A DNA stretch of 64,000 nucleotides from Platycnemis pennipes. Lineage: Eukaryota > Arthropoda > Insecta > Odonata > Platycnemididae. Positions 1 through 12,578 of this stretch are shown piece after piece. A model generated the notes under the pieces. It worked only from the letters and a program-made list of their open reading frames with translations. It was not told where the DNA came from and searched no databases. The first letter of the stretch is position 1. The number at the start of each line of letters is the position of its first letter. The position numbers and the translations under genes were made by a program. The stretch covers positions 103,391,027-103,455,026 of the forward strand of contig OW121856.1 in assembly GCA_933228895.1 (NCBI GenBank), in the 5' to 3' direction.

Positions 1-800
1 CCTCACTTAAAGGGTGATGCGAAGCAGGATACAGGGTGGTGGTGGTGTCGGAGGCTGGCGCTCTGCGAGTGTCAGGGCGCCCTATTCTCGCAAAGGGAGC
101 CGGGTGCGGATGTGTCGTAGCGACGGGGGGCGGGGAAGGTTGAGGGGTAGTTGTGAAGTTGGGAGGGGTGGGAAGCGTGAGAGGGGTTGGAGTTGGTGGT
201 GCGAAATATAAGCGCCCACTTCTCCCTGGCCAGCCATCCCCCTTCTCCACTCATCTACTTCCCATTTAGGACTCCGCCACGTCGTGGGAGAACAACCGAG
301 GAAAAAAATAAGGAAAAAAATGAATGGGAAGAGGAGTGCCGAAGGAAAGATGGCATATAAAAATATAATCGAGTGGAGTTGGAGAAGAAATGTTTGAAGA
401 AGCGAAAGAAAAGGGTGCGCTTTTGCGATCGTCCTCTTTTTTCCCCGCCCAACTCATTTTTTCCGTCCTCTTCCCCGTTGTGTCCATTAAGGGAACTCTG
501 CCTCTCTCTATACTTTGCCCCCCTGCGCCGTTTTCAGCCCCCGCCCCATCCCTCGAAACCACCCCAACCCCTCCCCGCCGCCCTCCCACCCCCTAGCTAC
601 CCCCTCCCCCTCTCATTTGCCCCATCAGGGCGCTACAGATGGCGCTTCGACCTGGTTCTCATGCGGATGGAACTGCCAATACCGAGTGTTCTCCGGCAGT
701 AATTCCACATTTGGACAACCAGAGGGCAGTGTGGTGAATGGAAGAGGCTGGGGCATGGGGGGGTGTATGTGAGGGAGAGACAGAGAGAGTTAGGAAAGCA
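1..800. other. Strand-asymmetric low-complexity block, no gene
   Basis: The first 250 bases are G-rich on the plus strand. From about 415 to 630 the plus strand becomes C/T-rich, with many CCCC runs. The short overlapping frames here have compositions that follow the tract (Pro/Ser/Leu-rich or Arg/Gly-rich) and no recognisable domain. I see no gene. Confidence 0.6.
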
Positions 801-2780
801 CTAAGTGTTCCAGTTGGGGAATTAGCCGGCTGGATTTGGTTACAATGAGGAGTGCTCGTTTCATTCGTCCCTCAAAACGTTGCCCCTCACGTGAGACTCA
901 GGTATTATTCCATTTTTGAACTCCAAATGCCATTTCTCTAATTGAAAATTGTTAATGCATCCCAGGCGTGGGGGTATTTCACCACCAAAAACGTATTAAC
1001 ACGCTATGTGAAAGGTAAAATTTCATGCCATATCACTCATTACGTGCTAACGATGCAATTGCTCCGAATTCATACCAAACTACAAAATGTCGTAAAAAAA
1101 TGCTGTTGGTGTTAAAACTATTTTTAGCCATGCGCGTATCAGTAACCAGTGAACTTTTTCGAGTGAGAATTCGATCATTCTCTGGGAAATAATTTATTTT
1201 TTCATACCCTCGCTTTAATTTTCCGTGGAAGTGTAGTTTATTGTTCAAATTCTCCACTATAATTTTATAGATGTTCTACTTAGACCCAGTATATTTCCTT
1301 TTTATATGACTTGGTGACGAAGTAAATTAAAACAATTAATTGCGTTACTGGGGTGAGGTGTTACGCAGGAAATACCTTCCGAGTGGAATTCCCTCTGCAG
1401 TTGAAAATGAGGTTATGTATTTTTAAAGACAGCTACAATCCCGCAGATATCATTAAGGGAACTCACTTTTTTGTGACATAGTTTTGGGAGCGAATGAAGC
1501 CACAATATGGAAATTTTGTGGGGAGAGTTGTTTTTTTGCTGAACTCGCTCATTAAAGCAGCTTGATGCATTTTAGTGCCATACCGCGAGCTAAAATCGCA
1601 AACATTGATAGCACGCCTGGATATAAGTACGCGGATTTGTGGAGAGAAACTATTTCAAATCCCTGCTGGCTCATTCAAACAAAAAATAGACTCCTGAACT
1701 CACATTATAGGGGAAGAATATTGAACTTTACTTTTTTGAAGCATTTACGGCCGTTGAACGTTATTTCAAAAATCTATTTTCACGTGAATAAACTAAATCT
1801 GTTCCTCCTCTTTGTGCGTGTTAATTTTCTTTGAATTTTTGTATTGTTTCTCCTCTTCTGGGACATTGAAGTTTTCTTCGCTTTTTCTCGTGAATTTGCT
1901 ATTCTATTGCATGCATTAAAACATGTATTATTATAGAATTTTGCATTTGAGGTGTGATGTAAAAAAATGACTAAACCAAGGACTATAGTTTCCATGTGAA
2001 GCCTAAAGTTCCAATTAAATATACCACCTTTACCCCAGAAATTCCTACTTTTCGAGGATGAATTCTTCGATTAATTATAAGCCAAATTAAATTTGGAAAT
2101 ACTTTAGAGATGGGATTTGTTGTGCCAAAAAATCAGTCTAAATGAATTTTTAAATTTTAAATGAAACAGTTTATATTAATTAGGGCTGATTTATCAAAAT
2201 CGTTAATTATCCGATGACTACTCAAAATCACGTGTTCTGTACTATTAAAGATCCCTGGCGATTCACTTAGCAACTATATGATTTAGAAGGAAGCTTCTCT
2301 ATCGTTTCCAGTCCTAAACGTCATCACGCCCGAACGGAAGTAGTCCCTTTTAAAATTTTAGCAAATGGAGCGGAGTGTGAACAGAGAGGACGACCCGAGC
2401 TAATGAAAATTACTGCGAGGGACTGCTTTGATCTTCGGAAGCCGTTATCGTCCGCTTGGAGCGGGGCACTCACTCTACGGCGTGACGCCAGTGGAAAACC
2501 TTTCCAATTCTTATTTCTTCTCCGGTCTCCCGGAATATTTATTGGAAGCGGTCCGTAAATTCGACGGGACTTGAAAGGAAACGAGAACTAAAAAAAAAAC
2601 CTACCGATCGGCGTCGCCCAAATCGTGCGCTGTAGTTGATGTGGGACCATTCGGTCCGGAATGCGGTCTACCGAATCCAATGTTACATTAAACCTTTCGT
2701 CATGGTATCAAACGATGGCGAAAACATTATATAGCGGGGTTGGAGGGAGGATAAAGGGTTTGTAGCACCGAAACAGCTCT
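801..2780. other. AT-rich DNA with nothing recognised
   Basis: No recognisable coding, RNA or mobile element. GC content rises between about 2330 and 2660, but the short frames there show no known motif. Confidence 0.5.
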
Positions 2781-3220
2781 GTCAGACCCTATCCTTTCGC
2801 ACCCGCTGAACTTGGGTGACGACAACGTGTCTGGCTACACAGGAACGATTCCCTTCAGTGAGGACGGTGAAGAGGGAGGGCATAAATGAGGAGGGGAAGA
2901 TGAGGGGAGGTCGTTCTAAGAAGGCGGGGAGACGAAGCGTGTGTATGTGGAGAGAGATGGGGGCGTGGCAGTTGAAGGTGGGAACGTGCAGACAAGAGTG
3001 TGCTCGGGAATGGAGCCCCACGACCATGGGTCGGTCGCGGGAGGGCGGGCCCGGAGGAAATGAGGGCCCGACGGCGATAGGGACCGTAACGACCGGAAAA
3101 AGGATGGGGAGAGTGTGTGGAAGAGAGACGGAAGGATGGTTGGGAGGAAGAGAGAAGGCGCTCGTTTTGAGAAAACATTTGAGGGAAAAAATAGGTTAAA
3201 ACAATTCAGCTTCAAAAAAA
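2781..3220 (+). repeat. Purine-rich (G/A) tract
   Basis: The plus strand is dominated by G and A with few C or T over about 400 bases. Frames on both strands here are compositional artefacts: Arg/Gly/Glu on plus and Ser/Pro/Leu on minus. Similar blocks recur through the window, at 6600-7230 in the same sense and at 16850, 19000, 22040 and 30600 in the opposite sense. Confidence 0.6.
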
Positions 3221-6200
3221 CAAGAAATATCTCTAGACAGAAATTTAAACCAAATGCTGGTGATCTACATTTACAAGCCTGCCTTTCAAGCCATCGGAAG
3301 GGTGTGTGGCTGAAGGTGAACCCTCACAAGGCATGCATTGCCAATCAGAGACAACGTATATAACCGTACAGAAGTTCTAAAAGAGTTACCCCGTATAAAG
3401 ACTACTTATTTTATACCAAGAGTCACGATACTGCCACCTTGGGTAAAATATTAACCTTAGTGCCACGAGACACGTGAAATGATAGCTATAAATGACACTA
3501 AATATTTAGTTAATCCAATTCATTTTAATAGTCTTCAATAAGGTAGTCATTTCCAGGAAATAAATTAAATTGTGAACGTATATTTCGTAGGCCATGAATG
3601 ATATATCCCTTGAAAGTTCACACCATTACATTATACCTTTTCTGATTCAAAATACAACCTTTTACTTCGCTCTCCGATCCATTGCATACTATGTATTTCG
3701 ATCATGGTATAAGTTAAACATGTGGGCATATTCAGTTTTTAAAGATGAGATATCTCTGAAGTGAAATTTAAGCTAATTACTGATGATATATCCTTTGAGA
3801 TTTTATGCAAATACGTTAAAGATACCCTTTCCTATGTATGCTCGTGAACATATGGTCCCTAACCACATCCTATCCTTTGCTTACCATATATTTTACCTAA
3901 TTATTACTCAAAATTATGGACAAACTTTATTATTGGCTATCTTGATTTTAATGATTTCCTAGAAAACAAGCTTGTTAAAATTTCTTCTTCTAGTCGGTCA
4001 ACTAAATATTCCGATCATGTTTTAAACTTAAGTGAAAAGGGTAAAACTAAGGGAAAAGAATGTTTCTCTATTGTATTCCGTCGCTAATGTATGCAAGCTA
4101 CAATCACTTATACACTACTCATCCAATAATTTGTGTTGCTAAAACCAGTGGGGATATATTTTTGAATATTTTGGTGAATTTTTGTTCAAAGAATATGATA
4201 TTTTGCTTTCATTATCATCTTCCGCATCTTATTTATGTTTTGGTAAATTGGGTTTTTTCTTTAGAATGCAAATTATTGTCAGATCATCAAAGAGTGGTGT
4301 AAGGCATATGAAAATTACTATGTAGCAATCTTCGTGAAAAAAGTGATAAGCTACATAAAGTTTACAAATATTACAGAAATACTGTTCTTTTCGGTTTTTT
4401 AAACGTTTATTTTCATAGTAATGATTATTTAACCCTAAATGTGTTAAATAACCAATTATGCAAGAACGACTGATAGCACACTATCCAGTTATTCCTCCAA
4501 TGATATATCCATTTTTTTTAATCTTGTACTTCACAATATGGGCGTTAAAAGGTTTCCATGCTTGCTAGAGAGTACCTCATTTTTCGGGTGTCGTTTTACG
4601 TAATTTCCAATTCTTTAGAAGTAGAGTACATCACGAGCAAATCAATAGTTAATTGGATATGCGAGTATCTGACCTACTTGGAAGAGGTTTTTGCGAATAT
4701 TTCACCCGATTTTATTGAAAAATTGTTCATTTAGAGTGGCCGTTCTATTTCAGTCTCTGATGTGACGAATAGTTGCATACTTCCATACTCTGCATATTCA
4801 AGTTTTGCATGATGTGCAGCATATGTCACGCCGAGAAGGATTTCATTTCGGCCTGAGAATGCATTTTCCAGCGGATAGAGCTGCCGTGGTACCAGATTGT
4901 GGCTTCAGTATGAGATTTCGAGAGCGTTTGGCGCACTCGTTCTACCTTGTCGTAACCCCGGGAGTGGAATTCTTTTTTCGAATGGCGTTGCAATTTGGCA
5001 TTTTCTCCTGAGATATGAACTATACGAACGGTTCCTTAATTCAGTTCAAAGCGGTCTTATAAAGTGGCGGACAAGGCTTAATTTCAAATTGGAAGATAAT
5101 GTAAGCATTACTTGCGTGCATGTCAACAGTTTGGTGGTAATTATGACTAACGTTTTTACAGTAATTGACATGGCTTGTAATTTCTATCCTTGGAACCTAG
5201 AGGTGAGTTAAATAGTGTGAAACATCGTAGTGCATTAATATATTAGTGTTAATGATAATAATGGAATAAATATTGATGGAAATGTAACATTATCGTCCAT
5301 TTTAATTTCTGGCATTACTGAAAAAAATGTTATTTTTACTGTAAATGTTTGGTACCAGTGATAAGCTTAAAGTGGAAAAATGGTCATCCAAGTTCACACA
5401 GACGGAAGGATTTACTGATTTCTTAAATAAACATGTTTTAGTGCTACTCACTCGCGCATGCTTTGGCAAATACAAATTAATTAAATACATAGATAAGTGA
5501 CTAATCAATCATTACTCCATTGCTTTGTATACCTGAACACATGTTTCAGATTTCACAAAATAGTAGTGTTATACGTCTCACAAGTTGCATGTTAAATAGT
5601 GCATACACTGACTAAAATTGTTGCACGTTTGAAGGATAGTAGGCGTATATTTCATTGTCCCTGATTTAAAATGTATGTGATGGTTAGCCTCCTAATACAC
5701 ACCCTTTTATGGATTTCAGGGTGTCATGTAGATGCAGATATGCTGATATAAAATAACCGTATCTGAATATTAATATTTCGGTAGCTGAACATTTGATTAT
5801 AAACGTCCGCTTGCCTATCGTTTAGGCATTTATGTGTTGACACTCTTTTAATGATAATTATAACTCATATTTTTTTAAATAACTGGTACTGACGCGAAAG
5901 GCGAACCTGGTAAATATTTCAATATCAACCCTTAAATTTAGGTGATACTTTCCTTCGCTAAAATATGCAATTTTATTACAAATATTAATATTTCAATGTT
6001 AAAAACATTTTTAAATATCAATCGGTAGACATTATCATTTTGCTAGTCAGGAAAAAAATAATACCTGTTATTTAATTAGTACTGCCAACAGATCCAGGCA
6101 TAATGTCATAGAAGGTATCCATAAATAAAATGATAGAAATGAATCAAATATTTATCTGTGGAGAAGTGATTTAAGTATCTAGTTTATTTAATCAATCATC

Positions 6201-6430
6201 GATTCAATTAAGACATGGTAATCAATGTTTCAAATTTATTAAATTTTTCTTTGATAGTAGCACAGATAAGGCTGCTGATACGTTTTTTTAATTCTAAGAT
6301 GAGAGTATTATTAAGTGGGATGGTCATTTGCAAAATATTTCCCAAGAAAGTTTGGTTAACTGAGTCATCGGAACCTTTGACGAGCTCCGCCGGATTCCAT
6401 TCTGTTTTCTTCCATCGTGCACCCCGGCAT
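3221..6430. other. AT-rich DNA with nothing recognised
   Basis: More than 3 kb with no convincing frame, RNA or repeat that I can see. Short frames such as 4897-5211 lack recognisable domains. A donor-like 'ACGTAAGT' sits at about 6430 after an unrecognised frame, which is not enough to call an exon. Confidence 0.5.
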
Positions 6431-7330
6431 ACGTAAGTTCCACGGATCGGATTGATTTAGGATCTCATTACGGCATTCGACGTTCGTTTTTCTTCGGGAG
6501 GAGCCGGGTTGCGGCTGGCGCGGCAACGTCTCCCGCCAGGGAGATACTCTAAGACGTGACGCGATCTAAGTTCCCGAGATATCTGGCACACGGGGGATGG
6601 GTAGCGAAGAAGAGAGAGAGAGTGAGGAGGAAAAAAGAAGTAACGCGAGGAGGGAGCGAAATCGAAGGAGAGGGGGTCGGGGGAAAATCTTAAGAGGAAG
6701 AGAGGGAGATGGGAGGTGAGAAAAAGACGAAAAAAATCGAGGAGAGATAAGGAGAGGTAGCGAACACATCACGGGCAGGAGACGAGTAGAGAATTCGCGA
6801 GGGGGTTTTCTCGCGGAAACAAAAACAAGAGAGCATCTGCAGGAAGTATGCGAGTTTCTCGAGGAGTCTCCCGCGCGCTCGCGTTATTTTGTTCCGGCGG
6901 GAAAATTCTTTTTCGCTCGTCATTTCTTTTTTTTCCCGCCCTCTCCCATTCCGGTGCACGACGGTTCGGGAAGGGCCAAAAGGAGATGTGATCGATGGCA
7001 AGGACGATGAGTTGGGGATTTAGGAGGAGAGCCACAGATCTGGAATACAAACGAGTGTACCCCTTCCCAGCCCCCGTACCCTCTCCCTCCACTCTCCCCC
7101 CACTCTTCCCCAGGTAACCCCTTGAGGATGCCTTGGAGAAGGAGAGGAGGGAGTGACGAAAGGCGGTGTTGGAATGAGGGCTGAGGAATGCGAGAGAAGG
7201 TTAAAAAAATGAGTCCTCGGGTTTTGAGGATATCCGTCCCCACAGCAATTATTCACCAACCACACCCCGGCCGATTTTCTCCAGGTGTCACATTTCGGTC
7301 CCATCTGATCCTGTCTGCCGAACCCTTAGA
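6431..7330 (+). repeat. GC-richer segment followed by a purine-rich tract
   Basis: About 6470-6560 is CpG-containing and GC-rich. From 6600 to about 6770 and again from 7080 to 7230 the plus strand is strongly G/A-biased. Overlapping frames on the minus strand are rich in Ser, Pro and Leu as expected from that bias and show no domain. Confidence 0.5.
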
Positions 7331-7643
7331 AAGTCCCTGAAAGCATGCACGGTCTCCCTCCCCTTGCAATCATAATAAGTAAGTCTCAAGAGCAGGCATA
7401 AAATTTATTCCTTCTCGTCTTGAAAATCCATGAATTTCACCAGACATTACTCGCCTTAGATTTGATGGGATGGATCTCAAGAAATTTATCACGCTGTCGT
7501 TGACTCTTTCCATTGGTCAACCGAATTGGACAAATATCGTCCAATATTCCATTTGTTCTAATGCCGGGTACACAGCCAGCCTATTGCATCAGAAGTGTTT
7601 TGAGACGCGCATTAAGGAAGGTATTCCTTGCAAAAAAAAACGG

Positions 7644-8125
7644 GGGCGTTTACTCAGAACCGAAATCGCTATTTAGAATGTAAAATCGTTAGATAGAAAC
7701 GAAAAATGAAGTTTTGTGAAAAACTCAATCTTTTAACCAGAGCCATTCACTCATTAGTCAAAAATTAAAAAAAGCAAAAGACGACCGTCATCCATTGTCA
7801 TCGCTTCTTGAGAGTAGGGCTCGAACAGATTGTATCGCAATCACTCCCATTGGAAGAGACATCTGTGTGTCTCCCATTGTGAATTGGGGAAGGAGCTTCG
7901 CAGTCTAAGTAGTGATTGGGCGATTTGGTTGAAATACAAGTCCTTTTCACGCCCACTTTTCCGAAAGGGTTGAAAGCATCAGTTTTTCGCCGCTTATAAC
8001 TCGAGAACTAATTGGCAGGTCGAAAAACGGAAAAACACGTGTCATTTTATTTTACAAACTCTATCAGGTAAGCAATAAAACCTTGGTAAACGACGTAATC
8101 AAGCTGAAATCTATCAATAATTCAT
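7644..8125 (+). repeat. Dispersed repeat family A, left copy
   Basis: This ~480 bp segment recurs as a reverse complement at 10118-10660. A third, same-strand copy begins near 63850 and is cut by the window end. Shared landmarks, in order, are an 'aaccgaaatcgc' block, 'gaaacg', 'ttaaccaga.....ttcactcat', 'cccacttttccgaaagggtt', 'tttttcgccg' with 'ctcgag', and 'ggtaaacgac'. The copies have diverged by point changes and small indels. No protein is visible, so the family looks non-autonomous. Its class is unknown to me. Confidence 0.7.
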
Positions 8126-8166
8126 TATCTATCTGGTGTATTATAATTTAAACAATGATAAAGGCT

Positions 8167-8202
8167 TTAAACGCTCTGAAATTACTTTTTCAGAGCGTTT
8201 AA
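8167..8202. repeat. Perfect 15-bp hairpin
   Basis: Arms at 8167-8181 and 8188-8202 are exact reverse complements around a 6-base loop. It lies 40 bases beyond the inner edge of the family A left copy, so it may be that element's terminal structure. No U-rich run or other terminator context points to a host RNA. Confidence 0.7.
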
Positions 8203-8702
8203 TTTTTGGTAGCTTTTTTCCCTTTTCAGCTATCATTACCTTGTCATCATTTCTTGAGAGCAGGTAGCAAAAAGCAGGCAGAGGAAACTCATTTTCCCAC
8301 AGTATTGTTTGAACTAATTCTTTGCAGAAAATGTGAACAGCGTTGATCAGTTTGACAGAATTATATTAAGCGGAATTTATGAGAAAAATGACACTGTAGT
8401 TGCTTATGGTAGGATAAGTTCGGGTTTGAAACTTGAGACTCGAAGATAGCTTTCCAAATATTTTTTTCGAGTGTTCGTTTATATTCTGCTTTCATTGCCA
8501 ACAACATCATTGGGATAACATAATAATTAAATTTACTTTAAATGAGAAACCACCCAATATCTTGGAAGAATATACTAGTTTTCACTATATTTCAGACAAA
8601 CTCATCACTACACTAATTATAGAAGAAGGGTGGTTTTGTGGCCTCACTTATCGGTTACGGCATTCTGAGGATGTTCCAATATAATTATGAGTATGTTTAG
8701 AT

Positions 8703-9690
8703 ATCATAATAGACTCATCATCATCATTGGTCAACAATCCTAGGATTGATTTGACGCAGACCTCTACTTGATTCTTCTATCGGCCAACCTCTTCACATTA
8801 ACGTAACTCCTCTCTTTTACATCCTTCACAACTTGCTCCATATAGTACCTCATACAAGGCCTGCCTTTTGCATTCTTCCCGCTCACTTTTCCCTCGACGA
8901 TTGTCTTCATCAGGCCACCGTGTATTAAGATGTGGCCTATTAAGTTGACATTGAAGTTCAGAAGACATCTCTTTTCTCCCACTCTTCTTAGGACTTCTTC
9001 GTTTGTTACTCGATCGACCCATTTTATCTTCATTAATCTTCGGTAGCGCCACATTTCAGCCTGGATTTCTCTGCTGCTGTTATTGTCCATGCTTCACTGC
9101 CTTATAGTAGAATGCTCCAGATTTATATTGTAATGAAATGTTTCCTCACTTCCACGCTTGTATTTGCAGCTGTAAGCAGAATCTTCTTCTGGTAAAATGC
9201 CCTTTTCGCTTGGGCAATTCTACTGGCAATTTCTCTTTTACTTCATTCATCGCTGGTTACACGGTATTCCAGGTAACAGAACCCTTCCACCTCCTCGATT
9301 TCTTGTTTTCCTATTTTAACATTGGGCCTGGCTTCCTTTTTCCTACTGCATACCAACACCTTATTTTCTTTTTATTGATATACAAATGATATCTGGACAT
9401 TGTTCTTTCCGTATTTCCTAGTGTCTTCTTTAAATCTCCTTCTGTTTCTGGCATGACATTCTGCTATGCCGTCGGCGAATCGTAGCATGCTGATTTCCTC
9501 CACGTGGATATTCACTCCCGGAGACTTTTCTTTGACTACTTGGATGACTTTTTCGAATATTAGAATCAATAAAAGGGTATGGTATATATTACATGTCTTC
9601 CACGGATAGTCTACCGAAATGATCTTCAAATTACTCACCATAATGATTTTAGTAATAAACATTTGGCAACATGTAGCCAATAAATTTTAG
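8703..9690 (-). mobile_element. Degenerate non-LTR retrotransposon, RT to C-terminus and 3' tail
   Basis: Read on the minus strand. Around 9468-9540 it encodes GVNIHVEEISMLRFADG, which matches the reverse transcriptase palm motif around F-A-D-D, but the second catalytic Asp is Gly. Further on, about 9260-9060 in shifted frames, come pieces such as AQAKRAFYQKK, VEVRKHF and GSEAW. The longest piece (8764-9090) has WRYRRLMKIKWVDRVTNEEV, then VGEKR, LIGHIL, VEGKVSGKNAKGRP and ADRRIK. This order is typical of the C-terminal end of non-LTR ORF2 proteins. Several frameshifts and stops make it dead. The 3' end carries 'caatcctaggattg' and an (ATG)n tail at 8708-8725. Clade not assigned. Only the 3' part is present, as usual for 5'-truncated LINE copies. 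Confidence 0.88.
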
Positions 9691-9863
9691 CGATATTGAA
9701 AATTTCTCCGTGATATCGTAGGTGATAATAATGAAGAAAATGACAGCTTTGACTGATAGGAATGGGTATGAAATGTTGCGAGGGATGACTAGAATTTGAT
9801 AGTGCCTCTTCTGTGTTCTCAAGTCTGTAGTACCCGCAGCTCTAACCGGTACCTACTGAGAGA

Positions 9864-9940
9864 ATGAGACATTACTATGTCTCATGTACTACAATGAAGA
9901 GATGTCTCGTGAATACTATGTATTCACGAGACATCTCTTC
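9864..9940. repeat. Two adjacent perfect hairpins
   Basis: A small hairpin has arms 9864-9871 and 9878-9885 (8 bp, 6-base loop). It is followed by a perfect 20-bp hairpin with arms 9896-9915 and 9921-9940 and a 5-base loop. Both contain GAGACA or its complement, so they may derive from one another. They lie between the LINE fragment and the right copy of repeat A. Confidence 0.8.
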
Positions 9941-10117
9941 AGTTCACATTACACTTTGAAGTCCATCAAAAATATGTTATTAGTGTTCAATGCCGAAAAA
10001 AGAAAAATATTTTTTTAAGAGACTGTAGGCACATTGGAAAAATGAGGTGATTATTTAAGTTTTGAGGGCTATGATAATAGTTGACTTATATTGTAAGGTG
10101 CTCAAACTGTTTAGATT

Positions 10118-10660
10118 AGATAGCGTCTTTCGATCAAAATGTGGTCGTTTACCATATTTTTTGCCGAATTTGATAGAATTTGTAAAATGAAAAACCAGTA
10201 TTTTTCCGTTTTTTGATCCGTCAATTATTTCTCGAGTAATAAACGGCGAAAAACTGATGTTTTTAACCCTTTCGGAAAAGTGGGCGTGGTGTAACCTCTG
10301 ACGTCACTGACTTCATCCAATCACAGCTGAACCCACGAAGCTACTTCGCCTTATCGCAATGGGGGATACACAACTGACTCTGCCAATGGAAGCTGCTGCG
10401 GCAGGAACTGTGCGAGCAGACCTTCCGAGAACCCCCATCCACTCCCTTCCCTTCCCCTAAAAGCTGTCAAGGACGGGAGGAAAATGACGTCAATGGTATC
10501 AAAGAAGATTCTTCGGTGGGCATCACCATTTGCTTATTTTAATTTTTGTTTCATGAGTGAATGGCTCGGGTTAGAAGATTAATTTTTTCACTAAAATTCG
10601 TTTCCATCTAGCAATTTCGTGTACAAAATTGCGATTTCGGTTCCGACTAAACGCCTTCAT
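10118..10660 (-). repeat. Dispersed repeat family A, right inverted copy
   Basis: Reverse-complement counterpart of 7644-8125. Its inner part (10185-10290) pairs with 7960-8050 and its outer part (10560-10658) with 7644-7760. It contains 'cctttcggaaaagtgggcgt' and 'ctcgagtaataaacggcg'. The two copies are about 2 kb apart, with a LINE fragment and hairpins between them. Confidence 0.7.
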
Positions 10661-12530
10661 TAATTAAATATTCACTAAACATTTCCGAGGGACGAATCAC
10701 ACCCGCAACTTACTGACAGTGAGGTGGGCACACTCCAATCATGGTAAACTTATAGGTACTCTAGTCTTAGAACTTGAAGTCCAACCTACGGGTATTTTTT
10801 TGTCCTGTTCTGCTTGCAGTAAGTATTCTGAATAACACCTCTTTCCACCAAATGGACGTATTCCACAAACATCACGAGTATCAATGTTTATGAAAATATT
10901 TCTTATAGCTTCATATAATATGAATATGATAGCAGAATATGATAAAGGTAACGAATATTTTAGACGTTTTAGCCTGTATCTTACCTGTTGGTCTAAACTG
11001 TATCAATCCCACATTTTATGATCTACACGTGCCTAATTTTATAAAACTTCAGCAATAATTTAAAAACATACAATGGTCTTCTTCTCTTTAGTGACAAAAA
11101 GTACGAGAGACTGAGTATGTAAAATCCATTTTATCTGAATGATCTCCGAATGAAGAACTGAGTAATCAATATTTTAAATTGCACGCTATTTTGCGTCACA
11201 ATAAAATTTGAGTAAAGAAATTCCTCAAAAACTTTCAAAAAAACTTTTAAAATTACATATTGCATTTAATTTAAGGCTTGTTTAAATTTTTTATCCCAGG
11301 ATTACTGGCTAAGACTTATTCTTCAGGTGCAAATTAAAGTTTCGGGTTTTCGCTGCCATTTAGCCACAGCCATAAAGACACTTCCTCGTAGATCCTAATC
11401 TCAACAAAGGGTTCATTCCATGCTCCAAAAATCTCTCTCGTAAATCCCTTCGGGGATGGTATCTATTCCAGTCTCCTAGCTCGCCTTCATTTCCCGTACA
11501 TCGTTTCTTATCTGGCTTTCTTGCCCCTCTGGACATGTCGCTGTCCTCTTCAAGGCTCATCGCGTTTAAATATCTAAAAACGGTCTAAAAGTCTTTTTAT
11601 TCTCTTCTTCTGCAGTAAAAAATTGGTTTAATTAATTTGGATAATAAGCCTCATATTGTTTTGAAATATATTTTTGGTCGCACAGGTTGAATTTTACTTA
11701 ATTTTTTTTAAAGTATTAAGGCAAAGAATTTCCAAGTGCCACTTGTAAATAACCTCTTTTATAGGTCTCAAATTTGCATATTACTTCAGCGGCTAATCCA
11801 ATCTATTTACTCAAAGGTGTTCGTAATTAAGCTCTACTACTTACTATAGGTATGATTTATGTCCATTCTGGGCAAAATACTTTCGTGTTTCATTCAATGC
11901 TACGACCTTCTTCATGTACTCCTTCCAAGAGACCGTATTTCTTTTTCCTTTCAGTACTAACACATGATATAAATTACGTCACATTCAACCATGTTCCCTT
12001 TTGTGCCTGTGGAAATTTAGGCTCTTCTCACTTCGGGTACAATTCGTTCCAGAATTTTTCCCACGTTTAAGACTTGCCCTCGCTACAGTACTTGAGTTAC
12101 ACATCAATATGAATTCGGTTTTCATCCTTTGTACACATCAATATTCTCATTTCTAACCAAAATCAAATTTTTGTGATGATGATGGCGGAAAACGGGATTG
12201 GGTTTTATGTAATGACCATGAGAAAAGGCAATTGAAAACTGCCGCTAGAGTCATACAATATCGTAGCACGGACATATGGTATAAAAACAGATTAATACTT
12301 GCATAGAAAGGGGCGGAAAAAAGGTGAGTTTTCACACATTGACAATAAAAATTCATGGAAATGTTGCCGCATTAAATATTGAGGTTGAGCGTGGTTTAAG
12401 GAAAATTATCGTCAGTGTTCCAAACATTCTGAAATGAAAGACAGATTAATACTTTAGTGGGCAGGAAGAAACTGTCTTCTAAAAAAAATAGATAAGTATC
12501 TCAACGTTTGTTAAACTCCACATAAATTTT
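10661..12530. other. AT-rich DNA with nothing recognised
   Basis: No coding sequence, RNA or mobile-element landmark was recognised. Short frames at 11360-11560 and 11852-12070 have no visible domain. Confidence 0.5.
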
Positions 12531-12578
12531 GTCAATCGTTCCAGCGGTTTCAACCTCTCCAGGTTATTATCAAGAGTA
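12531..12578 (-). repeat. GAAAC hairpin motif, copy 1
   Basis: On the minus strand this reads CTTGATAATA, then ACC-loop-GGT, then TGAAACCGC. It fits the pattern C-Y-T-G-A-W-R-A-N, stem-loop, GAAAC found elsewhere in the window. No inverted partner is visible nearby. Confidence 0.5.

Noticed and set aside
6215..6440. Exon ending at a GTAAGT donor near 6430
   Set aside because: The frame has no recognisable protein and no acceptor could be matched. Donor-like words are common by chance.
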